Shown: positions 7,962-17,674, counted from the stretch's first letter. The stretch is DNA of 64,000 nt from an uncultured Acidaminococcus sp. (GCA_900538365.1 UPXT01000007.1:1-64000); one strand, 5' to 3'. The notes: generated by a model from the sequence alone, not told the origin. Program-made: numbers and translations.

Positions 7962-10589
7962 TTAATGATTTTTGGCAATGATCTTAAAGAGCGTCCCCAC
8001 AACGATGATGGACAGCGAAAGAAGAAGGACGGTCCCCCACTCGCCTAAGGTAAGCGGAACGACCCGCAGCACACGGCCGCCCACATAGGTCATGATGACC
8101 TGGATGAGGATGATCATGACGTTGATTTCGATGAAGCCCTGGTTCTTTGTGATATGATCGAAAAGATTGACGGAATCAACCCGCACATTGAACGCATTCA
8201 TAACGGCAAGGAACACATAGGTGCAGAAAAATCCCGTATAAAGAGGCAGTGCTTCAGTCTGGGGCCGGAAAAGATCCGTCAAGGGGCCCCACAAAAAGAG
8301 CAGCAGACTGAGGAGGGTCGTATAGGCCCCGCCCAGGATGATCTTGGTCAGCATGGTCGAGCTGACAATGGGCGCGCTCCGCTCCTTGGGCGCTTCCTCA
8401 AGATACCGATCAAGAGCTGGCTCGCCGCCAAAAGCAAGGGCCGCCAAGGTATCCATGATGAGGTTGATCCAAAGGATCTGGATGATGGTCAGCGGCTTTT
8501 CGATTCCTAGGAAGGGCGCCAGCAGGTTGATGGCAACAGCCGAGAAGTTGATGCTCAGCTGGAAGACAATGAAGCGGCAGATGGAGTTGTAGATGGTCCG
8601 TCCATAAAGGATGGCCTGCTTAATGGATAAGAAGTTATCGTCAAGGATTACGATGTCGCCGGCTTCTTTGGCAACTTCCGTGCCGCTGCCCATGGCAAAG
8701 CCTACATCGGCTTTTTTAAGGGCCGGTGAATCGTTGACGCCGTCGCCGGTCATACCCACGACAAGGCCCATTTCCTGTCCAATACGGACAAGGCGGGATT
8801 TATCCATCGGAAGGGCGCGAGCCACGACACGCAGATGGCGAAGGGATTCCCGTACCTGTTGGTCAGAAAGACGGGAAAGTTCGTCACTGGTCCAGACAAT
8901 GTCGGTGGCTTCCTTGAGGATGCCGGCATCGCGGGCAATGGCCATGGCCGTTTCCCGGCGGTCACCGGTGATCATGACAACCTGGACGCCGGCACGCTGG
9001 ACTTCCTTGATGGCCTTCACGGCTTCTGGACGGACATCGTCACGGATACCGACGATGCCGACGAGGATCAGTCCGTTTTGAGGGACCTTTTCACCGGCAA
9101 TCACTCCTTCACGGATGAAAAGGCCCAACATGCGGATGGAATCCTTGGCATAGCCAACCATGGTTTCATCTAGGGATTTTTTCATGTCCCCAGTAAGGAC
9201 GGCTTTCTTTCCTTCCGCGTCAAGATACTGGTCAGCAGCAGGAAGAAGTTTTTCCGGAGCCCCTTTGACAAGGCACAGATCATAGGCACCCGTCACATGG
9301 GCCCAGGAATATTTATTGGTGCTGTTAAAAGGCACAAAATGGGTCCGTGTCACGCCAAGATCCGTCTTATAGCCTTCCATATAGGCGCTCAGGGCTGTTT
9401 CCGTCATGTTGCCGCCAATGATCTTGCCCTCATCGTTGACAGCAGCTGACGTATTGATGACACAGTTGGCATAAGTGGCCTTGCGGAGCGTTTCCGGAAG
9501 GGATTTGAATTCCGTGTAGACCGTACCATCGCCGGCAAGAAACGTGACAACGGTCAATTTTCCTTTGGTAATGGTTCCTGTCTTATCGGTAAAAAGCAGG
9601 TTCAGACTGCCCGCCGTTTCGATTCCGACAAGTTTGCGGACAAGGACGTTGTCCCGGAGCATCTTGCGCATGTTGAGACTCGAAACAAGGGCAACCATAA
9701 GGGGAAGCCCTTCTGGAACGGCCATGACGATGATGATGACGCCGAGGATGACGGCCTGGACCAGGTCTTGGACAAGGGCACCGCCGCTGCTTAAGTATGC
9801 GCCAAGGCTCGGAGCCTGCAGCATCTTATGGATCATGACAGCAAGAGCAATGAAGACACCGCCCAGATACCCGATGCGGCTGATGACGGCAGCCAGGATG
9901 CGCAGTTTGTGCTTGAGCGGGCTTTCCCGTTCGTTATCCTTGAGTTCCTGCGTCAGTTTTCCATAAACAGACAGGTCCCCAATGCAGTCAGCCCGCATGA
10001 TGCCTTCGCCTTCAAGGACGACAGAACCGCGGTAGATGGCATAAGTCTGGAGAAAATCGACTTTCTCCGGATCAAGGGCAAGGGCAGGATCCCCCGGCTT
10101 TTTGGGTGCTTCTTCACTTTCCCCGTTCAGGACGGACTGATCCACCTTGAGAGCGCCGGCAAGCATGACCCCATCAGCAGGGACCTTATCCCCAGCTTGG
10201 AGAATGATGGCATCTCCCTTTACGATATCGGCAATGCTCACTTCCTGGGGCTCCCCATCCCGATAGACTTTGCAGAAAATCCGGGAGGCTTCTTCCTGGA
10301 GTTTCTGGAAGGCGTTTTCGTTGGCATATTCCGAATAGGTGCTGACAAGGGTCGCCAGAAGGATGGCGAGAAAGATCCCCACCGTTTCCAGCCAGTCTCC
10401 ATGTCCCGTATAGACAAAGATGATATTAATGACAAGGGCGGCCGTGAGGATCCGGATCATGGGATCTTTGAGGTTAGCGGCAAACTTTTGCCAGAATGTC
10501 TCCTTAGGAGGACGGGACAGCTCATTGCGGCCATATTGGGCACGCGAGGCTTCTGCTTCCTGAGTGGTCAGACCATACTTTTGCGACAA
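7962..10589 (-). CDS. Calcium-transporting P-type ATPase, plasma-membrane (PMCA-like) type
   Basis: Integral membrane pump expected to export Ca2+ using ATP. At 875 residues it has the N-terminal cation-ATPase domain, the actuator motif LNGESEE (154-160), the AVPEGLP cation-site motif at 290-296, the phosphorylation site DKTGT with Asp335, the hinge MTGDGVNDSPALKKADVG, and WINLIMDTLAALAFG in TM6. The AVPEGLP and NLIMDT combination favours the PMCA over the SERCA branch. The start is TTG, ten bases after AAAGGAG; the ATG at 10597-10599 on the minus strand is out of frame. Mn2+ transport cannot be excluded. Confidence 0.92.
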   Translation of the reverse strand: MSQKYGLTTQEAEASRAQYGRNELSRPPKETFWQKFAANLKDPMIRILTAALVINIIFVYTGHGDWLETVGIFLAILLATLVSTYSEYANENAFQKLQEEASRIFCKVYRDGEPQEVSIADIVKGDAIILQAGDKVPADGVMLAGALKVDQSVLNGESEEAPKKPGDPALALDPEKVDFLQTYAIYRGSVVLEGEGIMRADCIGDLSVYGKLTQELKDNERESPLKHKLRILAAVISRIGYLGGVFIALAVMIHKMLQAPSLGAYLSSGGALVQDLVQAVILGVIIIVMAVPEGLPLMVALVSSLNMRKMLRDNVLVRKLVGIETAGSLNLLFTDKTGTITKGKLTVVTFLAGDGTVYTEFKSLPETLRKATYANCVINTSAAVNDEGKIIGGNMTETALSAYMEGYKTDLGVTRTHFVPFNSTNKYSWAHVTGAYDLCLVKGAPEKLLPAADQYLDAEGKKAVLTGDMKKSLDETMVGYAKDSIRMLGLFIREGVIAGEKVPQNGLILVGIVGIRDDVRPEAVKAIKEVQRAGVQVVMITGDRRETAMAIARDAGILKEATDIVWTSDELSRLSDQQVRESLRHLRVVARALPMDKSRLVRIGQEMGLVVGMTGDGVNDSPALKKADVGFAMGSGTEVAKEAGDIVILDDNFLSIKQAILYGRTIYNSICRFIVFQLSINFSAVAINLLAPFLGIEKPLTIIQILWINLIMDTLAALAFGGEPALDRYLEEAPKERSAPIVSSTMLTKIILGGAYTTLLSLLLFLWGPLTDLFRPQTEALPLYTGFFCTYVFLAVMNAFNVRVDSVNLFDHITKNQGFIEINVMIILIQVIMTYVGGRVLRVVPLTLGEWGTVLLLSLSIIVVGTLFKIIAKNH

Positions 10590-10691
10590 GGCAGCATCGC
10601 TCCTTTCTCTATATTATTTGATTATATCATGTTTCAAGGCATAACGGGGATATTCAAAAAAAAGTTTACAAATTCTATACAAAAACAAAAA

Positions 10692-10720
10692 GACCGATGG
10701 AAGAAACGTTCCATCGGCCT
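10692..10720 (-). terminator. Terminator of mgtE
   Basis: A 9-bp perfect stem (CCGATGGAA/TTCCATCGG) followed on the minus strand by TCTTTTTGTTTTTG, directly after the mgtE stop codon. Confidence 0.85.
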
Positions 10721-10733
10721 TAGCAAAGGATGC

Positions 10734-12143
10734 CTACCGGATGAGGTAAGGCAGGGAAATCTTGGCAAGTCCCAAGAAGATGAAGAACCCGCACACATCC
10801 GTAAAGGTCGTAATGAAAATGCTCGAGGCAACAGCAGGATCGGCATGACAGGCCTTGAGAACCACGGGAATGACAAAACCGACAAAAGCCGCAATCATCA
10901 TGTTGGCCACCATAGCCACAAGGATGATGATCCCCAAATAGGGATTGCCATACATATAGGAAACGACAAGTGCCGCGAGGACGCCGCAGACCATGCCATT
11001 CATAAAACCTACGAAAATGCTTTTCAGGATGCGTTTTTCATTGCCATGGAGCTTGATGTCCCCAATGGCGATGCCGCGGATGACCACAGCCAGTGTCTGG
11101 GTGGCCGCGTTCCCGCCCATACCGGCCACAATGGGCATGGAAGCAGCCAGGGCCACGACTTGGGAAATGGTATCCTCAAACATGGAAACCGTAGCGGACG
11201 CCAAAAAGGCCGTCACAAGATTGACAAGGAGCCAGGGCAGCCGCATATGGACCGATTCCAGGGCGGAACTGTCTACATCTTCTTCTTTGTTGACACCGCC
11301 CAATTTGAGCATGTCTTCCGTGTTTTCTTCTTCAATGACGTCAATGATATCATCGACGGTGATGATGCCGATAATGCCCATCCGTTTATTGACAACAGGA
11401 ATGGCGTGCAGGTCGTACTTGGAAACAAGGCGGGCAACGTCTTCCTGGTCTGTTTCCGGTTCAACGGAAATCACATTGTCTTCCATGATGTCCTGCAGGG
11501 TATCATAGTTTTGGGCGACAAGAAGCTCCCGCAGGGAAACCGTCCCAACAAGCTGCTTCTTTTCGTTAGTAATATAAAGGATATTGATTTCTTCTGTTTT
11601 GGGGGCGATTTCCTTGACTTTTTCCAGGGCTTGGCTCACCGTCAGGGTATTGCGCATGGAAATGAATTCCGTCGTCATGATCCCGCCGGCACTCGTTTCC
11701 GAATAACCGAGGAGGTTCCTGATGACCGTCTGGTCACCGCTTTTCATGAGCTTAAGCAATTCCTTACGGCGGTTGACAGGCATATTGCCCAGGATATCGA
11801 CGATATCGTCCTTTGACATGAACTGGAAGACAGCAAGGATGCGGTCCAGATCAAGGAGCTTCATGATCCGTACCTGCAGGTCCTCTTCAGCCTGTTCCAC
11901 GATCTCAGCCAGCTGCTCGGCCGTGACCAGACTGTTCAGAAAGAGGATATCGCTGTCAGAGACCTCTTCAAGGGCAATGGCAACGTCTATAGGGTGGGCT
12001 TCCTCCAATAAGGTTGTTACCGCGTCACGATCCTTACGGTCAAGGGCTGCCGTGAGGTCGTTTTCCACTTGCTCTTCCAAAAGTTCCTGATTGGCTTCAT
12101 TTTGAGCCGCGACTTCTGAACCCATTTCTTTATCCTTCTCCAT
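10734..12143 (-). CDS. mgtE: MgtE magnesium transporter
   Basis: Mg2+-selective channel gated by cytosolic Mg2+. The 469-residue protein has an N-terminal acidic superhelical domain (to about 150) and a tandem CBS pair, the second around GIIGIITVDDIIDVIEEE. A five-helix membrane domain follows with the family motif GMGGNAATQTLAV and ending LAKISLPYLIR. The ATG at 12143 lies about ten bases after GGGAGG. The 85-base gap upstream is too short for an M-box riboswitch. It is in tandem with the Ca2+ ATPase but has its own terminator. Confidence 0.95.
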   Translation of the reverse strand: MEKDKEMGSEVAAQNEANQELLEEQVENDLTAALDRKDRDAVTTLLEEAHPIDVAIALEEVSDSDILFLNSLVTAEQLAEIVEQAEEDLQVRIMKLLDLDRILAVFQFMSKDDIVDILGNMPVNRRKELLKLMKSGDQTVIRNLLGYSETSAGGIMTTEFISMRNTLTVSQALEKVKEIAPKTEEINILYITNEKKQLVGTVSLRELLVAQNYDTLQDIMEDNVISVEPETDQEDVARLVSKYDLHAIPVVNKRMGIIGIITVDDIIDVIEEENTEDMLKLGGVNKEEDVDSSALESVHMRLPWLLVNLVTAFLASATVSMFEDTISQVVALAASMPIVAGMGGNAATQTLAVVIRGIAIGDIKLHGNEKRILKSIFVGFMNGMVCGVLAALVVSYMYGNPYLGIIILVAMVANMMIAAFVGFVIPVVLKACHADPAVASSIFITTFTDVCGFFIFLGLAKISLPYLIR

Positions 12144-12228
12144 CCCTGAAGTGCCTCCCTTTCCTCGATATTCTGCTGGGAAAATGCCTTTCCCTCTGCC
12201 GTCCAGTACAGCTTTTATTTAGTGGCTC

Positions 12229-12558
12229 TCAGCGTTTTCCAAGAACCACGGTATCTGACACGAGCCACCCCACGGCTCCGTCAAAGCGGATGACAAGATT
12301 ATAGGTCTTGCCCTCTGTTTCATTGCGACTCTGATTGATGGGCACAAAAAGCGTGCCTTTGGGATAGTACCCCATCACAAGCGCGTCCTTATTCGGTTCG
12401 GCAAGGAGCACGGCATTATCCTGGGTCGTCATCATGACAATGCGGGACTGATGGTAGCGCTGCTCCGTCGTCAGTGCCGCCGCTTCAAGCCGGGGAAGAA
12501 ACGTGCTTCCGATAACGGTAAAAAGTGCCGTAAGCGCCATGATCATACGTTGTTTCAT
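12229..12558 (-). CDS. Secreted protein with possible SH3-like domain, function unknown
   Basis: A 109-residue protein with an N-terminal signal sequence (hydrophobic core about 5-25, cleavage probably near LEA-AAL). The rest is beta-rich with features of a bacterial SH3-like fold: AVLLAEPNKDALVMGYYPKG and the closing GAVGWLVSDTVVLG. Such domains often bind cell wall, which would place it in the periplasm. It lies 19 bases downstream of the methyltransferase gene on the same strand, so co-transcription is likely although a functional link is not obvious. SH3 is a weak call by pattern. Confidence 0.6.
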   Translation of the reverse strand: MKQRMIMALTALFTVIGSTFLPRLEAAALTTEQRYHQSRIVMMTTQDNAVLLAEPNKDALVMGYYPKGTLFVPINQSRNETEGKTYNLVIRFDGAVGWLVSDTVVLGKR

Positions 12559-12576
12559 CGCGGTTTTCCTTCTTTC

Positions 12577-13803
12577 CTAGACAACCTGAAATAGGTAAAA
12601 TTTAAGATAGTCCGTTTCGGGCACATTATACAAAATGGGATGATCCGGTGCCTGCTGACGGGCCTCGATCTGACGCAGGCTCACATGGGCGTCGCGGGCC
12701 GCTTCATGGAGCATCTTCACAAAAAGGGCATCATCCATGAAATGGGAACACGAGCAAGTTGCCAGATACCCACCTCGAGGCAGCAGTTTCATGGCCTTGA
12801 GGTTGATTTCCTTGTAGCCACGGAAGGCGCTGTGCACGGTGGAACTTGACTTTGTAAAGGCGGGCGGATCAAGGATGATGAAATCATACGGGGCATGGCC
12901 CTGCTCCTTGAGTTCGGTCAAAAGCTCAAAGACATTGGCTTCCTGGGTCTTTACGACATCAGTCAATTGATTGCGGAGGATATTTTGCTGGGCCGTCTTG
13001 AGGGCCTCAGCGGAAATATCAACAGCCGTTACGGAAGCGGCGCCGCCGCTGGCTGCATTCAAGGCAAAAGCCCCGGTATGGGTAAAGCAGTCAAGGACAT
13101 GCTTGCCTTTGGCAATCCGCGCTACGGCCTGCCGGTTATATTTTTGGTCAAGGAAAAAACCTGTTTTCTGTCCATTGACCACGTCAACCGTATAGGAAAG
13201 GCCATTTTCAAAAATGACGGGCATCAGGTCATTTTCCGTCAGTTCATTTTCCGGGATTTGGGCAATTCCCTTATTTTCGCTCATGCCTTCCAGTTCACGG
13301 ATCTTGACATCATTGCGTTCATAAACGCCTTTGACGCGCTCGCCCATTTCCCGCAGGACGCGCAGGATAAGGGAAAAAATCAGGTTTTTGTGGCGTTCCA
13401 TCCCAAGGGACAGGACCTGGGCAACGAGAACGTCGTCAAAGCGGTCCACCGTCAGTCCAGGAAAGCCATCGGCTTCGCCAAAAATCAGGCGGCAGCAGGT
13501 AAAATCCGCACCGGGCATGACGGTCTTACGGTACTCCACCGCATAGCGGACGCGGCGCTCAAAAAAGGCCTCGTCAAAGCGGTCATTGGCATTATAGGAA
13601 AGGATGCGAACCCTGATCTTGGAATGGTCGTTGTAAAAACCGGTGCCGATGTATTTGCCCTTTTCGCTGACAACATCGACAAGGCTGCCATTTTCCGGTT
13701 TCTCCGATTCCTTGAGGACTTCTCCCTCAAAGACCCAAGGATGACCCAGACGGGCCCGATTTTCGCCTTTTTTGGTGATTGTGATCTGAATGAAATTGCG
13801 CAT
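12577..13803 (-). CDS. RlmI/YwbD-type class I rRNA (cytosine-C5) methyltransferase
   Basis: SAM-dependent enzyme of the PUA-EEHEAD-SAM family, predicted to methylate 23S rRNA. The 408-residue protein starts with a PUA domain (GHPWVFEGEV about 21-30). A central segment has NGQKTGFFLDQKYNR, followed by the SAM fold with VLDCFTHTGAFAL and the catalytic loop ILDPPAFTKS. Length matches the family. The start ATG at 13803 is supported by the alignment of the PUA N-terminus. The exact rRNA position methylated is by homology only. Confidence 0.85.
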   Translation of the reverse strand: MRNFIQITITKKGENRARLGHPWVFEGEVLKESEKPENGSLVDVVSEKGKYIGTGFYNDHSKIRVRILSYNANDRFDEAFFERRVRYAVEYRKTVMPGADFTCCRLIFGEADGFPGLTVDRFDDVLVAQVLSLGMERHKNLIFSLILRVLREMGERVKGVYERNDVKIRELEGMSENKGIAQIPENELTENDLMPVIFENGLSYTVDVVNGQKTGFFLDQKYNRQAVARIAKGKHVLDCFTHTGAFALNAASGGAASVTAVDISAEALKTAQQNILRNQLTDVVKTQEANVFELLTELKEQGHAPYDFIILDPPAFTKSSSTVHSAFRGYKEINLKAMKLLPRGGYLATCSCSHFMDDALFVKMLHEAARDAHVSLRQIEARQQAPDHPILYNVPETDYLKFYLFQVV

Positions 13804-13971
13804 GGCTTTTTATCCTTCGTTTTTCTTGAATTACTTCCCTATTGTAACATATGAATCGGAGGGATTAAATAAAAATCTCGTAAAAACATGGCCCATAAAA
13901 AAGAAATCGCTTCTTTCTGCCCGCTTTAAAAAGTTCCCAGACCCTGGGGGAAAAAGAAAGCGCCCGTTCAT

Positions 13972-14001
13972 TTGCAGTCACGCGTGTTTATCAGATATAA
14001 T
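13972..14001 (+). promoter_or_regulatory. Promoter of the MATE transporter gene
   Basis: -35 TTGCAG (13972-13977), 18-bp spacer and consensus -10 TATAAT (13996-14001), 48 bases before the start codon. Confidence 0.65.
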
Positions 14002-14049
14002 AGGAAGGAAATTCTGCATCGATCACGTTAAAGGCAGGCGATTCCCGCA

Positions 14050-15399
14050 ATGGCTCAGGCAAAAACAATGACAAAAGATATGACCCAGGGCAGCATTCCC
14101 AAGCTGCTCCTTGAATTTGCCCTCCCCTTGATGGTTGGCAACATCTTCCAAATGCTCTACAATACGGTCGACTCCATCGTCGTAGGCAACTTTGTCGGAA
14201 CAAACGCCCTGGCAGCTGTCAGTTCCACAACGATGGTCACCAATATGTCGGTCTTCTTTTTTAATGGATTTTCCATCGGAGCTACCGTCATCATCGGAAA
14301 ATATTTTGGTGCCGGCGACCATAAAAAGCTCCACCGTGCCGTAGAAACGACCATGGCCGCAACCTTTTTGCTCTGCCTGCTGTTTACGGTCTTCTTTCTT
14401 TCCGCCAACGATTTCATGCTGGCCTTTATGAAAACCCCACCCGATGTTTTTGGGGAAGCCTCCCTGTATCTCAGGATCTACTTTGCCGGCGTGACAGGAC
14501 TGCTCCTTTATAACATGGGAAGCGGCATCCTCCGCGCCGTAGGAGACACCAAACGGCCCCTATATTTTCTGGTCCTCACGAGCGTCCTCAACATCATCTT
14601 GGACCTGGTTTTCGTGCTCCAGTTCCATATGGGCATTGCCGGCGTTGCCTACGCGACCATCCTTGCCCAATTCATTTCAGCAGGGGCGACCATGGCGGTC
14701 CTTATCCGTACGGATGACATCTACTGTTTCCGCTTTGGGGATCTCTGCCTGGATCGGGGAATCCTTAAGGAAATCTTCTGTGTGGGCCTTCCCGCCGCCA
14801 TCCAAAGCGTCATCACCTCTTTTTCCAATATTTTTGTTCAGTCCTATATCAACTTTTTTGGTCCCACCATCATGGCCGGCTGGGGCTGCTACAACAAGAT
14901 TGACCAATTCGTCATGCTCCCCGTCCAGTCCATGGCCATGGCCTCCACCACCTTTGTGGCCCAAAATGTCGGCGCCAAAAAAGACAAGAGAGCCGATGAA
15001 GGCACTGTTTCTTCCATTGTACTGAGCCTTGGCATTGTCGGCGTCATAACGACCCTTCTCGTAATATTTGCCGATACGGCCCTGCGCCTTTTTACAAGCG
15101 ACGAAGGCGTTATCCTGTCCGGAGTCGGCTTTATCCACGTAAACCTCTTTTTTATGCTCTTTAACTGCGTGAACCAGGTCCTTGCCGGGGCCCTCCGCGG
15201 CCGCGGGGACTCTGTTGCCCCAATGGCCATCATGCTCTTTTCCTTTGTCCTCATCCGCCAGATCTACCTTTTTGTCATGAGCCGCTTCATCAGCAATACG
15301 CCCCTAACCATGGGCTTTGGCTACCCTGTGGGCTGGATGACCTGCTGCCTACTTGAAGTCGCTTATTTTTATTTGTTTTGGAAGCATCGGCCGAGGTAA
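14050..15399 (+). CDS. MATE-family multidrug/sodium antiporter
   Basis: Inner-membrane cation-coupled exporter of 449 residues with about twelve hydrophobic segments. The N-terminal MATE motif GSIPKLLLEFALPLMVGNI begins near residue 15. The pseudo-repeat in the second half carries IQSVITSFSNIFVQSYINFFG, and VLAGALRGRGDS near the C-terminus is typical. The ATG at 14050 follows AAAGGCAGG at about eleven bases. It is a single-gene unit with its own promoter. Substrate (drug, toxic metabolite or other organic cation) is not predictable. Confidence 0.92.
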   Translation: MAQAKTMTKDMTQGSIPKLLLEFALPLMVGNIFQMLYNTVDSIVVGNFVGTNALAAVSSTTMVTNMSVFFFNGFSIGATVIIGKYFGAGDHKKLHRAVETTMAATFLLCLLFTVFFLSANDFMLAFMKTPPDVFGEASLYLRIYFAGVTGLLLYNMGSGILRAVGDTKRPLYFLVLTSVLNIILDLVFVLQFHMGIAGVAYATILAQFISAGATMAVLIRTDDIYCFRFGDLCLDRGILKEIFCVGLPAAIQSVITSFSNIFVQSYINFFGPTIMAGWGCYNKIDQFVMLPVQSMAMASTTFVAQNVGAKKDKRADEGTVSSIVLSLGIVGVITTLLVIFADTALRLFTSDEGVILSGVGFIHVNLFFMLFNCVNQVLAGALRGRGDSVAPMAIMLFSFVLIRQIYLFVMSRFISNTPLTMGFGYPVGWMTCCLLEVAYFYLFWKHRPR

Positions 15400-16030
15400 A
15401 AGGCCTTCTTTATTTTTTACTCAGCTCAAAAATCGGGCTGAGTTGATGCCAAGGCTGTCGATCAAAAAGATTGCAGGCCAGATGCTGTGGTGCGTTGGTG
15501 CTGTGATGCTAAAAGACGGGAAGGGAAAAACAAGACGAACCTTTCTGCATTGCCTTGGTAAGGCGGAACGGTTTTCGCCGTCTCAAAAGCGGGAATATAA
15601 AGGCAGAAAGACATAGAAGTCAAAACGAGGGTAAAGCATAAGACCATGAAACAAGCCCCCAAACCGAATGAAATCCTAGGTTCGGTTGAGGGCTCTTAGT
15701 GTTGATTTGATTTTTGTGAGAAGGGAATCTTATAAAATATAAGGAAACGATAATGGAGGAGACGACCGGCGTTCAGCTTTTCCCTTAGTGCCCGATGCAG
15801 CGCATCAATCTGCTTTGGTAAGGCAGATTGCATTTAACAACCCTAAGGCGGAAGACTCGAAAGCCTAAGACCAAAAAGCAGCAATCAGAAGGAAATTACT
15901 GAGTCTTGGACCTCTTCGGCTGATAAAAACGGGAAAGGTTCAAGACTTCCGTGAGCATCGAATCCACTCAGCAAACCGTCATTCATCCCTGCCCTAAGAG
16001 GAAGGTGTCTTCTGGCGATTTAAGATAAAA
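15400..16030. repeat. Intergenic composite repeat, site 1
   Basis: No gene is supported in this gap. It holds, in order, an ACTCAGC/GCTGAGT hairpin (15419-15443), module S (15511-15584) including GCCTTGGTAAGGC and an ACGG/CCGT arm, hairpin H (15655-15693) with ACCGAA facing TTCGGTT, and module T (15736-15806). A second GCAGATT-type hairpin follows near 15810-15836. Equivalent modules occur at 37.4-37.9, 41.1-41.7, 51.9-52.9 and 55.7-56.3 kb. Short ORFs here are not conserved between copies. Confidence 0.75.
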
Positions 16031-16066
16031 GGCTGGAAAGAAAGGCAGCATCCTTTCTTTCCAGCC
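16031..16066 (-). terminator. Terminator of the DAHP synthase/ACT operon
   Basis: A perfect 15-bp stem (GGCTGGAAAGAAAGG with its complement, 6-base loop) followed on the minus strand by TTTTATCTTA. Confidence 0.9.
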
Positions 16067-16075
16067 TACTTTTAG

Positions 16076-16489
16076 TTAGAAGCGGTCTGCCAGCCTGTAT
16101 CCCTTTCCCATGAGGAAGGTCTCCGTTTCCGCTTCATCGGTCTGCATCACCACAATGGGGCTTGAGGTCTTGCGGTCAAAGGAGATATAAAGATAACGGA
16201 TATTGACATTGGCCTGATTGAGGCTCTCCAAAATCTTGTTCAAGGTCCCTGGTGCGTCAGAAGCCATATCGACAGCAATGACAAAATCGATGCGGCACTG
16301 GTAGCCAGCCTTCTTGAGCAGATCCTTGGCCTTATCTGCATCATCTACGATAAGGCGGACAATGCCAAATTCCGCACTGTCTGTTGCCAGCATGGTATAG
16401 ATATTGATCCCGCCTTTTGCCAATTCGTCCGTCATCCTGCCCAAGGCCCCCTTGGCATTGGCGGCAAAAATAGAAATTTGTTTCAGCAT
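16076..16489 (-). CDS. Tandem ACT-domain protein, probable amino-acid sensor
   Basis: A 137-residue cytosolic protein made of two ACT-like halves: MLKQISIFAANAKGALGRMT opens the first and VIAVDMASDAPGTLNKILES the second, near residue 70. Such proteins bind amino acids and adjust a partner enzyme. It lies 17 bases downstream of DAHP synthase with a ribosome site GGGAG, so it may provide feedback control of the shikimate entry step. The ligand (possibly an aromatic amino acid) is inference. It lacks the C-terminal domain of acetolactate synthase small subunits. Confidence 0.8.
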   Translation of the reverse strand: MLKQISIFAANAKGALGRMTDELAKGGINIYTMLATDSAEFGIVRLIVDDADKAKDLLKKAGYQCRIDFVIAVDMASDAPGTLNKILESLNQANVNIRYLYISFDRKTSSPIVVMQTDEAETETFLMGKGYRLADRF

Positions 16490-16506
16490 GGATATACGCT
16501 CCCTTC

Positions 16507-17547
16507 TCAGCCTTGGACGCGACCGGCCAGTTCCTTGATGAGGGCTTCCGTCTTTTCCCAGCCCAGGCAGGGATCAGTGATGGATTTTCCGTAGACACCC
16601 TCTTCAATGGACTGACTGCCATCTTCCAAATAACTTTCAATCATGATTCCTTTGACCAGCTTCCTTAACTCCGGGTTCATATGGCGGCTGTACAGGACAT
16701 CATTGGCAATGCGGATCTGTTCCAAGAATTTTTTCCCCGAGTTGGCATGGTTGGCATCGATGATGACTGCCGGATGGGAAAGGCCCCGCTTCCCATAGGA
16801 TTCATGGAGACGGACCAGGTCTTCATAATGGTAGTTAGGCAGGCTCCGGCCAAACTGGTCCACGTAGCCGCGCAGAATGGCGTGAGCAAACCGATTGCCC
16901 TTGGTCCTCACTTCCCAGCCCCGGAAAAGGAACTGCTGCTCATGCTGGGCCGCCGCAATGGAGTTGAGCATCACGGAAATATCCCCACTGGTGGGATTCT
17001 TCATTCCTACAGGAATGCCCACACCGCTTGCCATCATGCGATGCAGCTGATCTTCGACAGAACGGGCCCCAATGGCAGCATAGGAAATAAGGTCCGACAG
17101 ATAGCGATGATTTTCCGGGTAAAGGATCTCTTCGGCACAAGTAAAGCCGGTTTCCCGGATAACCCGTTCATGCATCTTCCGGCACGCAAGGATTCCCTTG
17201 AGCATATCCTCCTCACCGTGAGGATCGGGCTGATGGAGCATGCCTTTATAGCCAACACCAATGGTGCGCGGTTTGTTGGTATAGACGCGGGGAATGATGA
17301 AAAGTGTCTCCTTGACCTCTTCTTGAACGCGGGCAAGGCGCGTGCAATATTCGGTGACCGCGTCCTCGTTATCAGCAGAGCAGGGTCCAATGATAAGAAG
17401 GAACCGTTCATCCTTTCCTGTGAGGATATCCCGAATTTCCTGATCCCGCCGCATTTTGATCTGATAAAGGCCCAGATCCACAGGATGCTCCATTTTAAGC
17501 TCCTGCGGTGACGGCAATTTACGGATAAACTCCATTTCAAGTTCCAT
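16507..17547 (-). CDS. 3-deoxy-7-phosphoheptulonate synthase, AroF/G/H type
   Basis: First enzyme of the shikimate pathway: condenses phosphoenolpyruvate and erythrose 4-phosphate to DAHP. The 346-residue protein matches the class I-alpha (E. coli AroG-like) family, with LLIIGPCSADN near 49-59, PRVYTNKPRTIGVGYKG, VGMKNPTSGD, and VIIDANHANSGK carrying the metal-site His. It forms an operon with the ACT protein downstream. The promoter carries a TGG-TATAAT extended -10 and a perfect 12-bp palindrome upstream. Confidence 0.95.
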   Translation of the reverse strand: MELEMEFIRKLPSPQELKMEHPVDLGLYQIKMRRDQEIRDILTGKDERFLLIIGPCSADNEDAVTEYCTRLARVQEEVKETLFIIPRVYTNKPRTIGVGYKGMLHQPDPHGEEDMLKGILACRKMHERVIRETGFTCAEEILYPENHRYLSDLISYAAIGARSVEDQLHRMMASGVGIPVGMKNPTSGDISVMLNSIAAAQHEQQFLFRGWEVRTKGNRFAHAILRGYVDQFGRSLPNYHYEDLVRLHESYGKRGLSHPAVIIDANHANSGKKFLEQIRIANDVLYSRHMNPELRKLVKGIMIESYLEDGSQSIEEGVYGKSITDPCLGWEKTEALIKELAGRVQG

Positions 17548-17576
17548 AGAAAGCCTCCCCTGAAAAAGTTGGTCGT

Positions 17577-17610
17577 ATTATACCACATCTATGAAAATGA
17601 TTCATGAATC
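17577..17610 (-). promoter_or_regulatory. DAHP synthase promoter with 12-bp palindromic site
   Basis: On the minus strand an extended -10 TGGTATAAT (hexamer 17577-17582) lies 30 bases before the start. In place of a consensus -35 there is a perfect palindrome GATTCATGAATC (17599-17610). A regulator bound there would sit on the -35 region, consistent with repression or activation by an aromatic amino-acid regulator; the protein is unknown. Confidence 0.55.
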
Positions 17611-17674
17611 TGCCCATAAAAGGCGATTTGCCCGTACTCCCTAGCCCGAGGTTGTAACCATTGTTCCAAAAAAA

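Noticed and set aside
9828..11816. Open frame of 662 residues on the + strand
   Set aside because: It is antisense to the Ca2+ ATPase and mgtE genes, which have clear motifs, ribosome sites and terminators. The product has no signal, domain or credible start.
12144..12228. M-box magnesium riboswitch upstream of mgtE
   Set aside because: The 85-base gap before the next gene is too short and shows no matching stems.
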